Source: Tubiluchus corallicola (lineage: Eukaryota > Priapulida > Priapulimorpha > Priapulimorphida > Tubiluchidae). From it: a DNA stretch of 64,000 nucleotides. Under the pieces are notes generated by a model that was not told the DNA's origin, did not search any database, and saw nothing but the letters and a program-made list of their open reading frames with translations. Numbering within the stretch: the stretch's first letter is position 1; every line of letters begins with the position of its first letter. The stretch is from positions 62,001-126,000 of the forward strand of contig JAQGDQ010000012.1 in the NCBI GenBank assembly GCA_030141605.1, read 5' to 3'. Shown here in pieces: positions 27,796 through 40,688 of this stretch. Position numbers and translations under genes: made by a program.

Positions 27796-30700
27796 ATGCC
27801 GAAGGATAGCTTGAAGGATAAACTAGAAGGAAATGAATTAGATTTGAGTTTGAGCGATATTTCTGTCATTCCGGTGAAAGAATTGGTAAGCATTTATATC
27901 CAGTCCACTGGTTAGCTAGTAATGATTATTCCACAGTCATCCTAGAACCGTCACAACCGCTAGTTAATTTATATCTCATTTTATCATTTTCTATGATATC
28001 ATAACGACTTTAAACGACTTTGTAGCACAATGCCTTCGCCTTCACCAGTGTTTGAGTAGCTGAGCTCATTGTTTTGGAAAAAAGTTTATGTATTTACTGT
28101 AACTCCTGATAGGGACCGTATTTTTTAGTGTTTTACAAGCCTTGGTTATGTATTTTCTTACGTATGCATTGTCTGTAAGTGTGTTTTATGGAGATGCGTC
28201 TTGGGCTTGCTTAGGCGTAGTTATATGTCATTTTTCCTTTCTTGGATGGTGAATCACTAGCTGGCTGTAACTATTTAGACTGTACTTACATTTGTCATAG
28301 TGAGGTGAGTGAAGGTGAGTGATTAGCTGAGTAATAGTGAATGATCACATGATGTGCTTCCCAACCAAAGCTAGGCAACACCAAAGCTGGCTCCCATACT
28401 GATTCTGGCAGTTAATCTTGATAATGAGCAAGATTCTGATCTCACCACAAGTATCAACATTAAGTAGGCCCAACCATTGAATACTGGATTCTGCCTTGTT
28501 GAATTGTATAAAAAAGTTAAGATGAGCAGTTATAATAAATGAACTGGCCAGTTGTGCAAGTTTATACCATTTTAGTAAAATTTTAAATCGGTTGATGAAT
28601 ATTTTTGTTTATTTTCAGGCACAGCTTCCTAAAGCAACACACTTGGACCTGTCTTGTAACAACATCATAGAAGTTCCTGTAATTACTGTTTTCTATTTTC
28701 TGAGTCTAAGCTAATGTTGTGTCTGTGAAGATTTTTCACTGTATGAGTTCTACTAATTAATGACAGTCTCATTATTTGATTGTTATGTATTAGTGTGGCT
28801 AATATGATAGTGGTTAATTTGTATTTAATGCAAACTGTACGAATAGTTAATAGTATACTTTTCTGCCTGCCACTGAACTTCTTACAAGTTTATTGCATAG
28901 TTAGGGTTGTGCAAACAGTATGGTGGCCTACCTCTTGTCCTAGTCATCTGCTTGATACCATAGTAGTAGAAGAGTGCTGTTTTAGTGAGTGGATATACTT
29001 TCCTATGCTGTTCAGTTGGAATTAACAGTCAGCAAATGTGGCAGAACAAATTCAGACTATGCAGACATCATAGAGAAATGCATTTCTTGAAATCTGTCAG
29101 TCACAATGCTTTGGTAAAACACAGAATACTTTATTATGTGATGCTTTTCTCACAGCACTGCTCTGTTTTAGCAGTCATAACACATAATGCTACATAATTT
29201 TCATCAGGTGCTACCTAATTTTAGTTTTTCAAGTATTTCAGATTCAGTTTTAGATTTTTGTCTATGCATAGTAAAGAAAATGTTGGGCTCTCAAAAATGT
29301 AGACGATGATGTAGCTTAAGAAAGCAACATGTATGAAAGTTAGCGATGCCTGTTTAAACCAGTTGCACTATTGAACAGTTCTGATAAATATTTTAGACAA
29401 CTAACCTAAAATGTGACAGGACTTTAGACATCTCTATTTTATGCTGTTTTTTGTTTTTACAGCAGTTATAAAATGCTGCACAAAACTGAAAGATTGCTGC
29501 ACAATTCTAAATTTGCATAGCACTTTCTGGAAACTTTAAGTGTAAATTCAGCTCTGAAATCTATTCTGATATATATTAAAATAGACTTCTTTGGAATCAG
29601 CATCTTGAGCACCTAGAACAATATGTATTTAGTAAGATTCAAATTTTATACTGATCAATCAAGTAAATTGGTTTTTCTAGGATGCGTTTTGCTTTTTGCA
29701 ACATATCACAGTTTTAGACCTTAGCAAAAATCAGATTCGATCGTTGCCACCTCAGTTTGGTGAGCTCTCTATGCTACAGAAATTGGACCTGTATAAAAAC
29801 AAACTCATGATTCTCCCTGTGTCATTTTGTCATTTAAACAAGTAAGTTGCCTAATCAACTGCTCACTGTATTAAGACATTGTGGTATTAATAAAAAGTGT
29901 TCGTTAGAAATAATGGAACGCTTTATTATACTTTACTGTTTATACAGTTTGCTTGTTGATGTCGGAATTTTTTTATTTGTAATTTTTGAGTGAGTATATT
30001 GTGAGCCATTCATCAAGGTTTCCTTGTTTAGATGAGTTACCTTATGGATTTCCAATCTTATTTCTGCTTTATTTGCAACTTGTGAGATTTGTTGGCATAA
30101 AGACTTGTAACCAGCATGTATATTTTGTTTGCTAATCAGATTATGACTCTGAAACTTATCAAAACATTTACTATTAATCAATAGGTTATTTTTGCATTAT
30201 AAGTGTCATTTTGCTCAGTGTTTGTAAGTTGCGCATATATGGAATTTATATTTATTATACAGGCTGAGATGGCTGGATCTTAAAGATAATCCTCTTACAG
30301 AGACTCTTGCTAAAATAGCTGGTGATTGCTTAGATGACGAACAATGCAGAAAATGTGCTAAGCAGGTATTGCAAATTTCCTCAGTATGGTTTTGTAGGTC
30401 TTAAAATCTTATATAACTTTTCCTTTCTTAAGCATTGTAGATCATCAAATTGGATGTCATTGATAAAATCTATTTAATTAGTTCAACATGGACATGGGCA
30501 TAGCAGAGATTGCTATTACTTGGCATTTACATTTATTATCACATACCATGTAGGGCATCAGTAAGTGCCATTTTTCACATGATGTAACCCAGTTGCATTA
30601 TGAAACTTGCAGCCTCCCAGAGAGAGAAATGGACACATGACGGTGTGACGCCATCGCGGTCGTTTCATCACAAATTAAAAAAATAACTCAATCTTTATGG

Positions 30701-33700
30701 GTTAACTGCTTTGTTAACCAGTAAATTAAAAATGAAAATATAGAAAAGATTACAAAAAAACTGAACCACGTTTTTACACCATCTTTCATCTGCTCCCTTT
30801 TTAAATGTTTTTCTACTTTCCAACATGCGCATGTTACAGCGCACTCGCTACGACTCTCGCGCTGACAGACGGGTAGAAGTGGTAACACTGACGTAAAAGT
30901 GCATTAAAAATGTGGGGTCATAATGTTTTTCAATGTGGCAAAAAATAGCACAGGTCAAAATGGAAAAGTAGGTAAAATGGCACAGGAAAAAAATGGCACC
31001 CTTAGTAATATATGTGCCTAGGGTTAGGGTTACAGTGGGAAATAATTATTTTAGTTATTTTTACCTTCACCCTGGAAGTTATACTTCGACACAGTTTATT
31101 TGTTTGTTTGTCTGCTTCTTTGGTTGTTTTCTTTTTTGTCTGTTATGGCAGTAACCCTATTACACAAAAGCTATTTACAGTAGGTGCCGCTTAATAGATT
31201 CACTTTGGGACGGAAGTGTTTTGACCCAATTAACCGACTGAGTCAATTAGCTGAAGAGTTTAGTATATTGCTACTATATAAGTGTGAGTCATCACTCATC
31301 ACCCTAGTATGCCTTGCAAAGACTTTAGATAATTTATATATATATATAAAAATTTAAGAAGCATAATTTATATAAGCGAATTAATAAGCAAAAAAAAGAA
31401 TCTCAAAAATCTGATTATTATCATTAAAAATTACAAAAATTCATGCAAGGTCGGTTACTTCATTTCTTCACGAAGAAGTTGGTTTCCGAAATTCTCATAG
31501 TGATAAAAACAGTGGAAATCTGTTACAGTAGACTTGGCATATTCAGGAAAAACACCTAGTCGCCTAGTGCTTGAGCTGTAGTTGCTGATGACCTTGTGAA
31601 CAGCAGCAGCAGGTTCAAAAGCAAATCGATGGGCAAGTGATTAAATGTTTAGCTTCCAAAAACAACAGGTTAATTGCAGTGGACGAGCGGGTGACAGATT
31701 CCAAGCAAAACCACTATGTTAACGTATTAGCGCATGCGATAAACATGCTGTACCTGCTTAAAGCTGTACTTAACATGACTGTTTCTACCTATGTTATAGT
31801 GTACAGAATCCATACAAAGATGACATTAGAGCAGTAAAAGCTCTTTGGGCAAACACAAGTTTCTTATTTTAAGTGTGTGAAGTAAAATATTGAGTTAATT
31901 AAGCAGAGTTATTTTAGTCAATTACCGACAAGTTTTATATACACTTGAATAGGAGGAGCCCATTCCAGGTGTTTCTGAGTCAATTACGTGACTGAGTCTA
32001 TTAACCATGAATCTAATAAACGGTGCCTACTATAACAGATTTCCAAGAAACTTTGTTGAGAAAGGATATAGATTGCCAAAATAGGAATCTTTTTGCTGGT
32101 TCTTTTTTTGCAAAACTTGACCGAACACCACATATAAAAAACGTTCATGAAGCACTTCATGAAGGTCTTAGAGGAAGTGTTTAGTACTTCTTTTGTATTA
32201 TCTCCACCAGGACACACAACTACGAGTTAGTTCGAGAAAATCTCACTTGTAAAACTGTGTAACGCTGTCTAAAACCTTTTCTTATTAATGAGTATAGCCC
32301 TATAAGGACAATTATTATATATATATATATATTTGTCAGTCTATTACCACAGCCAAAATTTATGGTGAAAAAAGTAGATGAACACCTATGTTGAACATTC
32401 CTGCATTACTGATTACAAATCTATTTAATGAACAAATATTTTGTGAGTCTTTTGCTAGTCTGTATAATACCAATACATGTACAGTTTTGTGTGTTTGCTT
32501 GTTTATCTTTGTGTTAAATTTTCTTTAGTCAAAAGAATCAGGCGAATAAGATTAGGATTGTTCGACTTTGGCAGAATCTGCTTCCTACTGAGCGCATTCT
32601 AGTTTTATTATAGAAATCAATTGCATCAAAATAACACATGTGCCATTTTTCCTAGTTTTCCATCTGTCATTTTTTCCAGTGCCATTTTTCCTATGCCATT
32701 TTTTTCTGTGTCACTTTTACCACACATTTTTTTGCTGTGGCATTTTTACCTACTTTTCCATTTGTGCCATTTTTTTCTATGCCATTTTTACCGTGCAGCA
32801 ATGTTTTTCACTATGAAAATGATTATTAACTAGGGACAGCACTTCATTAGGTCACAGCTTCATTTTGCTGACAGCAAAATCATTAGGCCATCCTTCTTCT
32901 TCCTTTTCAAGATGCAAAAAATCCAATTTGTACAACATTTTCACAGCAAAGACAATTTTGCAAGCTAAAGTAAATGCCTTTACTAAGGCATTAACTGGCA
33001 ATTTATGCATTTTTGTTCCACATCTTTGCCAAATAAGCTAGGAAACTATCTGTATAATAATGATATGCGATATGTGTGATATTAGCTTGTTCTTGATACA
33101 ATATTGAGTCTGTATTAGCTTGTTCTTGATACAATTACATAATTATCTTGCCTCACCTCACACATTGTCCAAGCAGTATGTTTTTTGACATTGAATACTG
33201 CTGTAATGTTGTCATTTCAAAGTTGTTTGTTTGTGTATCTTTGTGAATTTTGTAATAGTTTATCACCATCTTTGCACTATTGCTATTACCATGTTGTTTT
33301 CTAGGTGGTGGAATATTTTAGGCAAGTGCAGTCTGCACAGGAAAGAGAAAAACAACGGCAGCTAAAAATCCAGAGAGGTAAGTGGCTGCCTTTACTATAA
33401 GCCAAATGTCAAGATACTATACTAAAATGTTAAAAACTGTCTAGGACATCTAGAGAAGTAGATATTGAAGATGCATTTGGCACTAATCTTGAAAAAATGA
33501 CACTATTATTTACTTTGTTTTTAACACTTTTAGCAGTGCTTTATCTACTTGCCTCTTTGATGAAACAGTGTCACAATCAGTGATTTGCATTTAGTAATTA
33601 ACCAGTAATGATTGTGTATTAGATGATTGAAATTTATTAATTAGCCTTCATGACAGTTTTACTGTTTTGGATTTGCTAAAAGAATATTTTAAAAATGTGT

Positions 33701-36192
33701 TTGCAATAATTGCATTTCAAAAATCTTATGTACCTTTTACACAAAGACTGTTTTCAATAAGTTTTGTAGACAAACATCACCATCATACCATCACTTCACA
33801 GCAGAGTTTAGTAAGCAGCATATATTCCTATATTCAATTAGATTTAGCTCTTTTGGTTGTATCTCTATGCAAGTGGTGCCATACCTGTGCCCACTGAGAG
33901 GGTGTTGAAACTGGTGCACTGTACTGTAGCATGAGAGCCCTTAAGACACTCAAAAAATATGCAGATTGGCAAAAAGGTTTTTCATTGAAAGTTTTGATGG
34001 AATCAATGTAAATCAACAGAATAAGACAGATTGCAGGCCTTACGAAAAAGGCAGGACGAAAATTCCGAGGCTGTGAAGAGGGCTTCCAAATCAAGTTTGC
34101 ACCATCACATCTTCATTTCTCAGGCTGATCACTCCTGCATTGTTACTAACTGTCAAGCCTTTTTGTCATTACCAAGTAATTAACTTGAACTCTACCTATA
34201 TTTTGTCTAGAACTGTAAGGATTTAGAATGTATGATTAAGTGCTTATGATTTGACACTCATAGTACAAACAAGTAGGAGTCAGTATGACTGAATTATGTT
34301 AGTGGATGTAAAACTTTTGTTACATTTTGTTTAGAAATGGAAGCTCAGCGAAAAATTGAAGAAGAAAAAGAAAGAGAGCAAGTGAAACAAGCTAAAAAGC
34401 TAGAAAAGGAAAGAAGGCGAAAGGAGTACCAAGAAGCTCAGATTGAAAAACGGAAAAGAGAAGCAGCGTTAGCCGCAGAGAGAGAAGAGGAACAAAAATC
34501 CTCAATGAGTGAAAATGGACAGATACAGAAAAATCAGGTCAACAAAGAAACATATCAATCAGGTGAAAAATCATTTATACTGTCTTACTATCCATTGCCA
34601 ATTATGTATAGTATTTTTGTGAGTTAGTTGCTTGTTCAAAGTGTTTTTAAGTAAACATAAATGTGCTAGATTGTATTAATATTGGTTTTTGCTGCACAAG
34701 TAACTTACAACTTCTTGACATTTTTGGCAATGTCAAAAACAGTTTTAAGATTCTGCTTCTATGACACTACTTTATTTATGCTTTATTTGATCAATTATTT
34801 GTCTGAAGATCGTAAAGTTGTTTTTTTAAATTTGCCATGCTTGGTTACCTAAGAATTCAACTTCATGATATTGAAATCTGTTACTGCACAATTTGATCTT
34901 GAATTGACATTAACTTTTTGGCTGAAGTTTGTAATTTTGCTTTTATTGAAATTGCTATGTTTCAATAGCTAACAATTTAATTTACTACAGTTCATTTCAG
35001 TCAAATGTGTTGAAGAGGGTAATTTTGCTCTTAATGAAATTGCCATGCTTAATTATGTAGAAGTCGCACTTCACATCAATAAAATCTGTTATTTCATAAT
35101 TTGCAATTGACGTGAGCTTTAGACATTTGCTTCAAGGTCACACTATTGCAACTTATTAAGGGAACGGAAAGGCACAGGAATAATAAATAAAGATAGTTAA
35201 AAGTCGGGAGTAAATGAAGAAGTTTTTGCTCTGTAGCAATTATTCTCAGCTATATGTGTTCACCAAGCAGGCCTGTTTAAAGATCAACATTCACAATTTC
35301 TAAATTTGCAGGAACAACCTGGAAACTCTGTTTTGAGCTAGATAAGAAATTTGTGCTATATGGTACTTTTCTCCACTGTTTAAGATTTAACTACAGAACT
35401 GTATTGCAGTGCGCAGTAACTCATTGGTACATTCACCAAGCATCCCTGTTTAAAATGACACCTGTTGGTCTCAGAAAAGAACAACATTTGCAATCTTTGT
35501 GAATAATAATTCTACATTTGCATGGACAAATTTAACACAGATTTTTGAGTCTGTTTGGCAGCTGTATTTTCTTATTAATACTTATGACACTAGTGAGAGG
35601 AACCACCACAACGTTTGTATACTAGGCTGCAGAATTTGACGATAGCTCCGCATTACAGTACTGTCTTGACACATAGTCACCCATTTTTGTAACACTTATA
35701 CACTATGCAGTGACACTTTGTGCATCGTATTAATGTTTTTTGGCTGTACCTTTTTTCAGAATGACCAAGGCTGCCAAGTGACCTATAATTGAAGTGTGGC
35801 AAAGTTACTGTTCACTTTGTTTCAAATGTTAACTGTTTAGTCTAACTACCCAAATAAGAATTACTGTTCTTTTTATTTGTTTAGGTGATTGGAGATTTTA
35901 CATTTGGTTTGCATCCTTCATCGTTGCAATTTCTGCCATTATTGGAGGCTTTTACTTTTACTGCATGCAGGCATACGTTGCCCCCTCCAGTGACTATTGT
36001 GTCACATTCACAACTACTTGGGCAGCAATTTATCAGAAAGCAGAGGAGACTATTCCGGCTGCTGGTAATAAAATCATGGATGCTTTCCAGGCAGTGTCCC
36101 TTATTGTCATCCAGAGTTGGAATGTCTTGATAGAGGGGATTCTACTGTGCATATCAAGGATACAGGATATTATAAATGACTTGCTTAAATAA
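27796..36192 (+). CDS. LRRC59: LRRC59 (leucine-rich repeat, ER membrane ribosome-associated protein)
   Basis: LRRC59 is a tail-anchored ER protein that contacts ribosomes/SRP and helps import some proteins. Exons: 27796-27885, 28619-28678, 29681-29841, 30263-30365, 33305-33377, 34335-34562, 35885-36192. They total 340 aa with phases that join; human is about 307. The N-terminus [20 protein letters not shown] matches the family, followed by leucine-rich repeats at residues 30-120 ([33 protein letters not shown]). The block [16 protein letters not shown] comes next, then a charged K/E/R coiled coil (about 145-235). A membrane span starts near residue 243 ([19 protein letters not shown]). The lumenal tail of about 70 residues is longer than I recall for vertebrates and holds a second hydrophobic stretch near its end. 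Intron 4 hosts a TIR element, and the intron before the last exon hosts degenerate repeats. A poly(A) signal AATAAA lies at 36524. Confidence 0.95.
30900..32805. repeat. Inverted TGCCATTTTT-rich arms flanking the Family 2 element
   Basis: At 30905-31005 the strand carries AAAATGGCAC-type words repeatedly; at 32630-32805 the reverse complement (TGCCATTTTT) recurs about eight times with spacers such as CCTACTTTTCCA. The same words occur again at 43270-43330. The sequence reads as imperfect inverted low-complexity arms of an old element into which the Family 2 element inserted; this is inference. Confidence 0.5.
31178..32033. mobile_element. Family 2 TIR element in LRRC59 intron 4
   Basis: Left end CAGTAGGTGCCGCTTAATAG follows TA; the right end ACGGTGCCTACTA is its decayed inverse. 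Repeated GAGTCAATTA and GACTCA motifs near the ends match the copy at 53321-53937 in opposite orientation, including the block with GGCCGCCTCTATTCAAATAT there and its inverse near 31950. The interior has no recognisable protein. It is a non-autonomous or decayed DNA transposon. Confidence 0.7.
34800..35560. repeat. Degenerate tandem repeats in LRRC59 last intron
   Basis: Three diverged copies (about 34803, 34925 and 35015 onward) share a (T)GAAG..GTAA..TTGC block followed by AATTGCCATGCTT-like sequence, and two share AATCTGTTA(C/T)T. A second pair at about 35258 and 35431 shares TTCACCAAGCA and then CTGTTTAAA. The units are of unequal length and the sequence is old. No coding potential is seen. 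Confidence 0.5.
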
Positions 36193-37099
36193 CAAAAAGA
36201 ATGAGTAGCCTTTCGGAAAGGGAACATTGTTGTGTTATAACAATTACTAATATTTAAATCATTGTTTTATTGCATTCTTTTGTCTTCAATACATTTTTAC
36301 ATAAACTAAAGGAAAACAGTGCAAATTTTATAAAAACCATAAAAACAATTTAAACGTTAAAAGACAAAATTTTTTTTCAAGAATGGTTTACATTGTGACT
36401 CACAATTTCACTTTTTCACTGTTGCATGCTGTCAGTCATAAAAATCGTTGCTACAATCAGATTAGCAGAACTCATAACAGTCATAACATCTGATCAGGCT
36501 TGTGAAATCAAGTTAGCCAAGCAATAAACTTAAAATTTAAAATTTGTTAAGTTTGTGAATTTCAATATCATTGTATAACAAAATTTATTTTCCGGATAAA
36601 CGTGTGCGAAACGTTTATGGCATGTTCCTTTCATTAGAAAAAATTTCCCAACGTTCACGCCATCACTAGCAGCAGTCACCGATAATTAAATTTCTAAGCT
36701 AATATTTAATTGCTAGAGGAAATTTGGTAATAATTATTATAGGCAATAAAATATGTATTTTAACTCACTGGTCAAAATAAGGTATGGTCTGAAAAATTGT
36801 GCAATTTACCTTTAAAGGTTAAAATTACATAATCATGGCTCCATGTTTGGTTTCAAGGACATTGGTAGTTGGCACAACCTGGTCTTGTAGCTAATCCAGC
36901 CAAAATTCAGGATCAAGCAAATCTGTTTGATGTTCATGTGATTTACAACATAGACTAATGTAATTATAGTCATACGAAGTTTTTTCAACTTTCTATCTAA
37001 ACTTTTTCTATTTAAGTTATCTATTATATGTGTTGAAGCATATTAATTATTCTTACTAAATTCTGCATATTAAGGTCTAAATTTTAGTGGTACTGGGTA

Positions 37100-38465
37100 C
37101 AGTAAGTCCTCCCTTAATGACTCCCCCATTTAACAACATTTCGTTTTAACCACACTAAACATTTGACACCTTTTTCTCACTTAACGACGTATGTTTCATT
37201 TTGATGATGATTTTTTTTACTTTGCCAAAAGCCATTTCTTGTTTTATCAACAACATTTTTACCTAATTTGAAGCACTAAAACATAATAAATTGCATTATT
37301 TTGTTCTAAAAACACTAGTGACGTGAAACAGTAAGATTTTTATTTATATTTTTGCTTCCCGACTGAATGCTAGCCAGTTGTATAAATGGAGATCTATTTT
37401 GGGGACGCCTGGCAGCAAACTTTAGGTAAGGAACTTCGCCTGCAATCTGTTGCTGCAGCAACCAATATCTAGACGATATATTCTCAAGGTCTTCCTGGCC
37501 TGGCTTTTACTATGCAGTGTTCAACTCGTAGCTGCGTAGTCAGTGCTTGAACGTTAACACTAGCTAGGTGTTTGTAAGAATATAGGTAGTTTTAATCAAG
37601 CAGAAAGAAATTAATTAGTAGAAATAGGAATACTGTAAGTCCTCATTTAACGATGCTGATGCATTCCAGTAGAATGCGACGTTAAACAAAACGTCATTAA
37701 ATGAAACAAAGGCTTCCATAGAAGGCAATTTAAAAGAATTTATGTTCCAGAGGCAAAAATCAATGCTACTTAATTCATGTAAATTAAACACTTAAAGAGT
37801 TTTATTCATATTTCTACTGACTAATTTCTTTCTACTTGCTTAAAACTACCTATAATTCTTACAAATACTTAGTTAGCATTAACGTTGAATCCCTGACTGC
37901 ACAGTTACGGATTGAACACTGAGTAGTAAAAGCCAAGCCCAGGAAGGCCTTGAGACAATTTCATCTAGATATTGGTTGATATAGCAACAGGTTGCAGGCA
38001 AAGTTTCTTGCATAAAGATTGCTCCCAGGTGCCTGCAAATAGATCTTACTTTATACAACTTGCTAGCATTCAGTCGTGAAGCAAAAGCATAAATGAAAAT
38101 CGTACTGTTTCACGTTACTAGTGTTTTTTTAGAACAACTGTTTTAATGCTTCAAATTAGGCAAAGATATTGTTGCTAAAATAAAAAATGGCTTTCATCAA
38201 AGTAAAAAAATCATTAAAATGAAACATGTGAGAAAAAGGTGTTAAATGTTTAGCATCATTAAAACGAAGCATCGCTAAGCGGGGAGTCATTAAGCAAGGA
38301 CTTGCTGTTTAATTTATATGAATTAAGTAGCACTGATTTTGGCTCTGGAACATATCTCAATTCTTTTACATTACTTTCTATAAAGTCTTGGTTTCATTTT
38401 GCGACGTTTTGCTTAATGTCGCATTTTGCTGGAATGCCTTAAGGTCATTAAATGAGGACTTAGTC
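37100..38465. mobile_element. Nested Family 1 transposons: outer copy
   Basis: The outer copy starts CAGTAAGTCCTCCCTTAATG after TA and ends ATGAGGACTTAG. Its left half matches 50713-51100 (shared blocks TTTTTGCTTCCCGACTGA and CAATCTGTTGCTG against CAACCTGTTGCTG). Its right end matches 51150-51284 (CTCAATTCTTTTACATTACT, TTTTGCTGGAA). The two halves are interrupted by an inverted copy of the same element. Confidence 0.75.
37633..38307. mobile_element. Inner Family 1 copy inserted in inverted orientation
   Basis: Starts CTGTAAGTCCTCATTTAACG after TA and ends AAGGACTTGCTG. Read on the minus strand it runs in the same order as the outer copy: the TTATACAACTTGCTAGC block near 38055 is the inverse of the block near 37372, and the GGAACATA block near 38347 is the inverse of TATGTTCC near 37741. 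The result is an A-B-A'-B' palindromic structure. Confidence 0.75.
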
Positions 38466-39113
38466 TAGTTCATAACTTATAACAATGTGGAGTTGTAATA
38501 AAAATAATATTCATTAAAATGGCCATTGTGGTGAACTTATGAAGTGCATCATATGAACTCGACAAATGTGATAATGTCTGTTTTGATAAGATACAGATAT
38601 CTAGGCTTTTCACTCCACATAATGTTCCTTTTTCGATGCTGCTACTCATTACTTGCATGCATGTTTTTCTGGTGTGATTACAAGATACATTTAATTAAGG
38701 CATATGATTATTTTATTAGTTTCAATTTAAAGCTTTATATTATTCATCATTTTAAGCTTAATATTGTAATTAGTGCTACTGTCTGCTTTTTTGGTGCTGT
38801 TTTGACACACTATATTTTTAAATATTCATTGGACAGCTACATTATGTACAATTAGGAAGAGACTCTCTTGTAAATGATTTCCATTTCTCATTTTCATTCC
38901 AATTCATGTAATGCTGAAAAAGCAAAACCAATAGCCAATGTATATATAGCATGTGGTATCTAGTTTGGATTAATTTTATATTAAATATGAAAAGGTTGTT
39001 GAGAACACAAGCTTTCAGTGTTTTTACATGGGCACAAACAAGCTCCTGTGTTGGTATAATTTTAACAGTGGAAGAAGATATGACGTTAGAAGTTTTAAAA
39101 CAATGTTTACTTT

Positions 39114-39335
39114 ATGCTGAAACTGGAAATTATAAGTGCTGCACGTTCACAGTTAATGTGGGCTTACACTGACAAAATGAAGGAAATCATTCAGAAACAT
39201 TTTTACTACTCGTCTATAAGTAATGTTGCTGCTCGATTACTTACTGAAGGAGTATTATGTTCCAAGCATAATGCAGAAAAATGCGATCCTATCGTTACTT
39301 CAATATTACAAACTGGTACGACATTACACTTTTGA
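39114..39335 (+). pseudogene. Orphan exon or pseudogene fragment, weakly CARD-like
   Basis: An open frame of 73 residues contains SQLMWAYTDKMKEIIQKHF, then VAARLLTEGVLCSKHNAEKC and SILQTG. The pattern of a basic residue plus leucines, then a helix ending LLTEGVL, then a charged helix, resembles a CARD (compare ISDGFLTISEEE in APAF1). Just upstream, another frame (from about 39080) reads MTLEVLKQCLLYAETGNYK, so a frameshift or splice could join them. No continuing exons, start or poly(A) signal could be assigned. It may be a lone exon, a dead copy, or chance. Confidence 0.25.
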
Positions 39336-40688
39336 GAATGCCAATCTTGTGACTGCCAAGTAAAGTTCTTCTTGGTGCTGAGTGAGGTAGCTCATCATCC
39401 AGTTGTATAGACATCTGCTGGACTAGTGCCTTTAAGAAATTATAACTAAGAGATGTATTGTACCCACAGGCCTAACAAGCAGCAAGGAGTTCTGTGGGAA
39501 TGTTGGCCGCATATGCATATTACTGCATTTAAGGGTGTTTTGGAAGCAGTTAAGAGCACTTCAATGGAGCAATTTGTTTTGGTTGAAACAAACAAATATT
39601 TAGTGTTTTGTAGACCTTGAACATACCTTCGTCAATTTTTCTTTGCAGATAATGTTCAAAAAGAATTTTTGTGTCTTCTGCATTGCATGACATTAAATTC
39701 AACGCCAATTTTAAAGAAAAACCAGACCCCATTTATAAACCATATAAAAACTTTATGGCTCTAAACAATTTACCCTATAAAATATTGAAAGGGAACATGC
39801 TATTTTGTTCAAAAATGGTTTACATGAAAGAATTATTACCACAAAAATATAATTTAGCATATTCATGGTTAGTTCTTTGCTGTTACATACATTTCGCCAT
39901 TCGCTTGACAGGCATTAGTGCTTGTATTTCGGAAGTGTGTTGCACATCAACAGGTTCCCTAGCTCTCAGTTCAGAGATGTTCAGTTGTGACATAGTGCAC
40001 ATGTTCAAGAGCTCATGCGTAAGTGCAGAGAAAAACTCCAGTAAAAAATCAATTTTAATCTTAATATAAAACTTGTGCTTTTGTATATCACACTTCAATT
40101 TTCACTTTCGCAAACACGTACAACGCACTTGTGAAATGTTTGTACTGCTGAAAATTATGTTTAGTTGTAATGTTGTCACTAGTTGGGCTCACCTGCCGTT
40201 AACTAAGTTTTTATATTATTATTATCAGAAACGTTTTGGCATTATTGAAGGTGTTAAAATGTATGCTTTTTACTGTACTTCATCACGTTTCTTTAATTTT
40301 AGCAATTACTGATATACCTGATAATAAAGTATGAAAGGGGAAAATGAACAACTCTAACACCCCTGCTAGCTCGGGTATAAGGGGAGCCTGCAGAGGGTAT
40401 ATCTCACCCAGTTTTTGTTTTAAAAAAAGACCTTGTGCTGGGCCCAGGTAAAGTATGGACATTCCCATGCAGTAATTGAAAGTAATCGTTGGCGGTGGAT
40501 GGCAGCCAACAAGGAGAACAGTTGGGATGGATTTCAGACAGGCCAAGTGGCAAATGAGGTGCAGGTCCCATTGCTGGATGATGGTGGTCGCAAGCAGTTC
40601 AGCATGAAGCTGAGTTGACATAGCATAATAATTAATAATATAGGTTCCTCTTGGAATATTTTTGATGACAATCATTCAGTATATGCAG

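Noticed and set aside
31018-31031. Two telomere-like units (AGGGTTAGGGTT)
   Set aside because: Two units only, inside an intron next to a transposon; too short to mean an internal telomere.
39671-40069. 132-aa open frame on the plus strand
   Set aside because: No recognisable domain, odd composition, and a competing frame on the other strand; likely chance or repeat-derived.
40283-40675. 130-aa open frame on the minus strand and 61-aa frame on the plus strand
   Set aside because: They overlap on opposite strands in a segment of higher GC with no known family and no splice context, probably repeat-derived.
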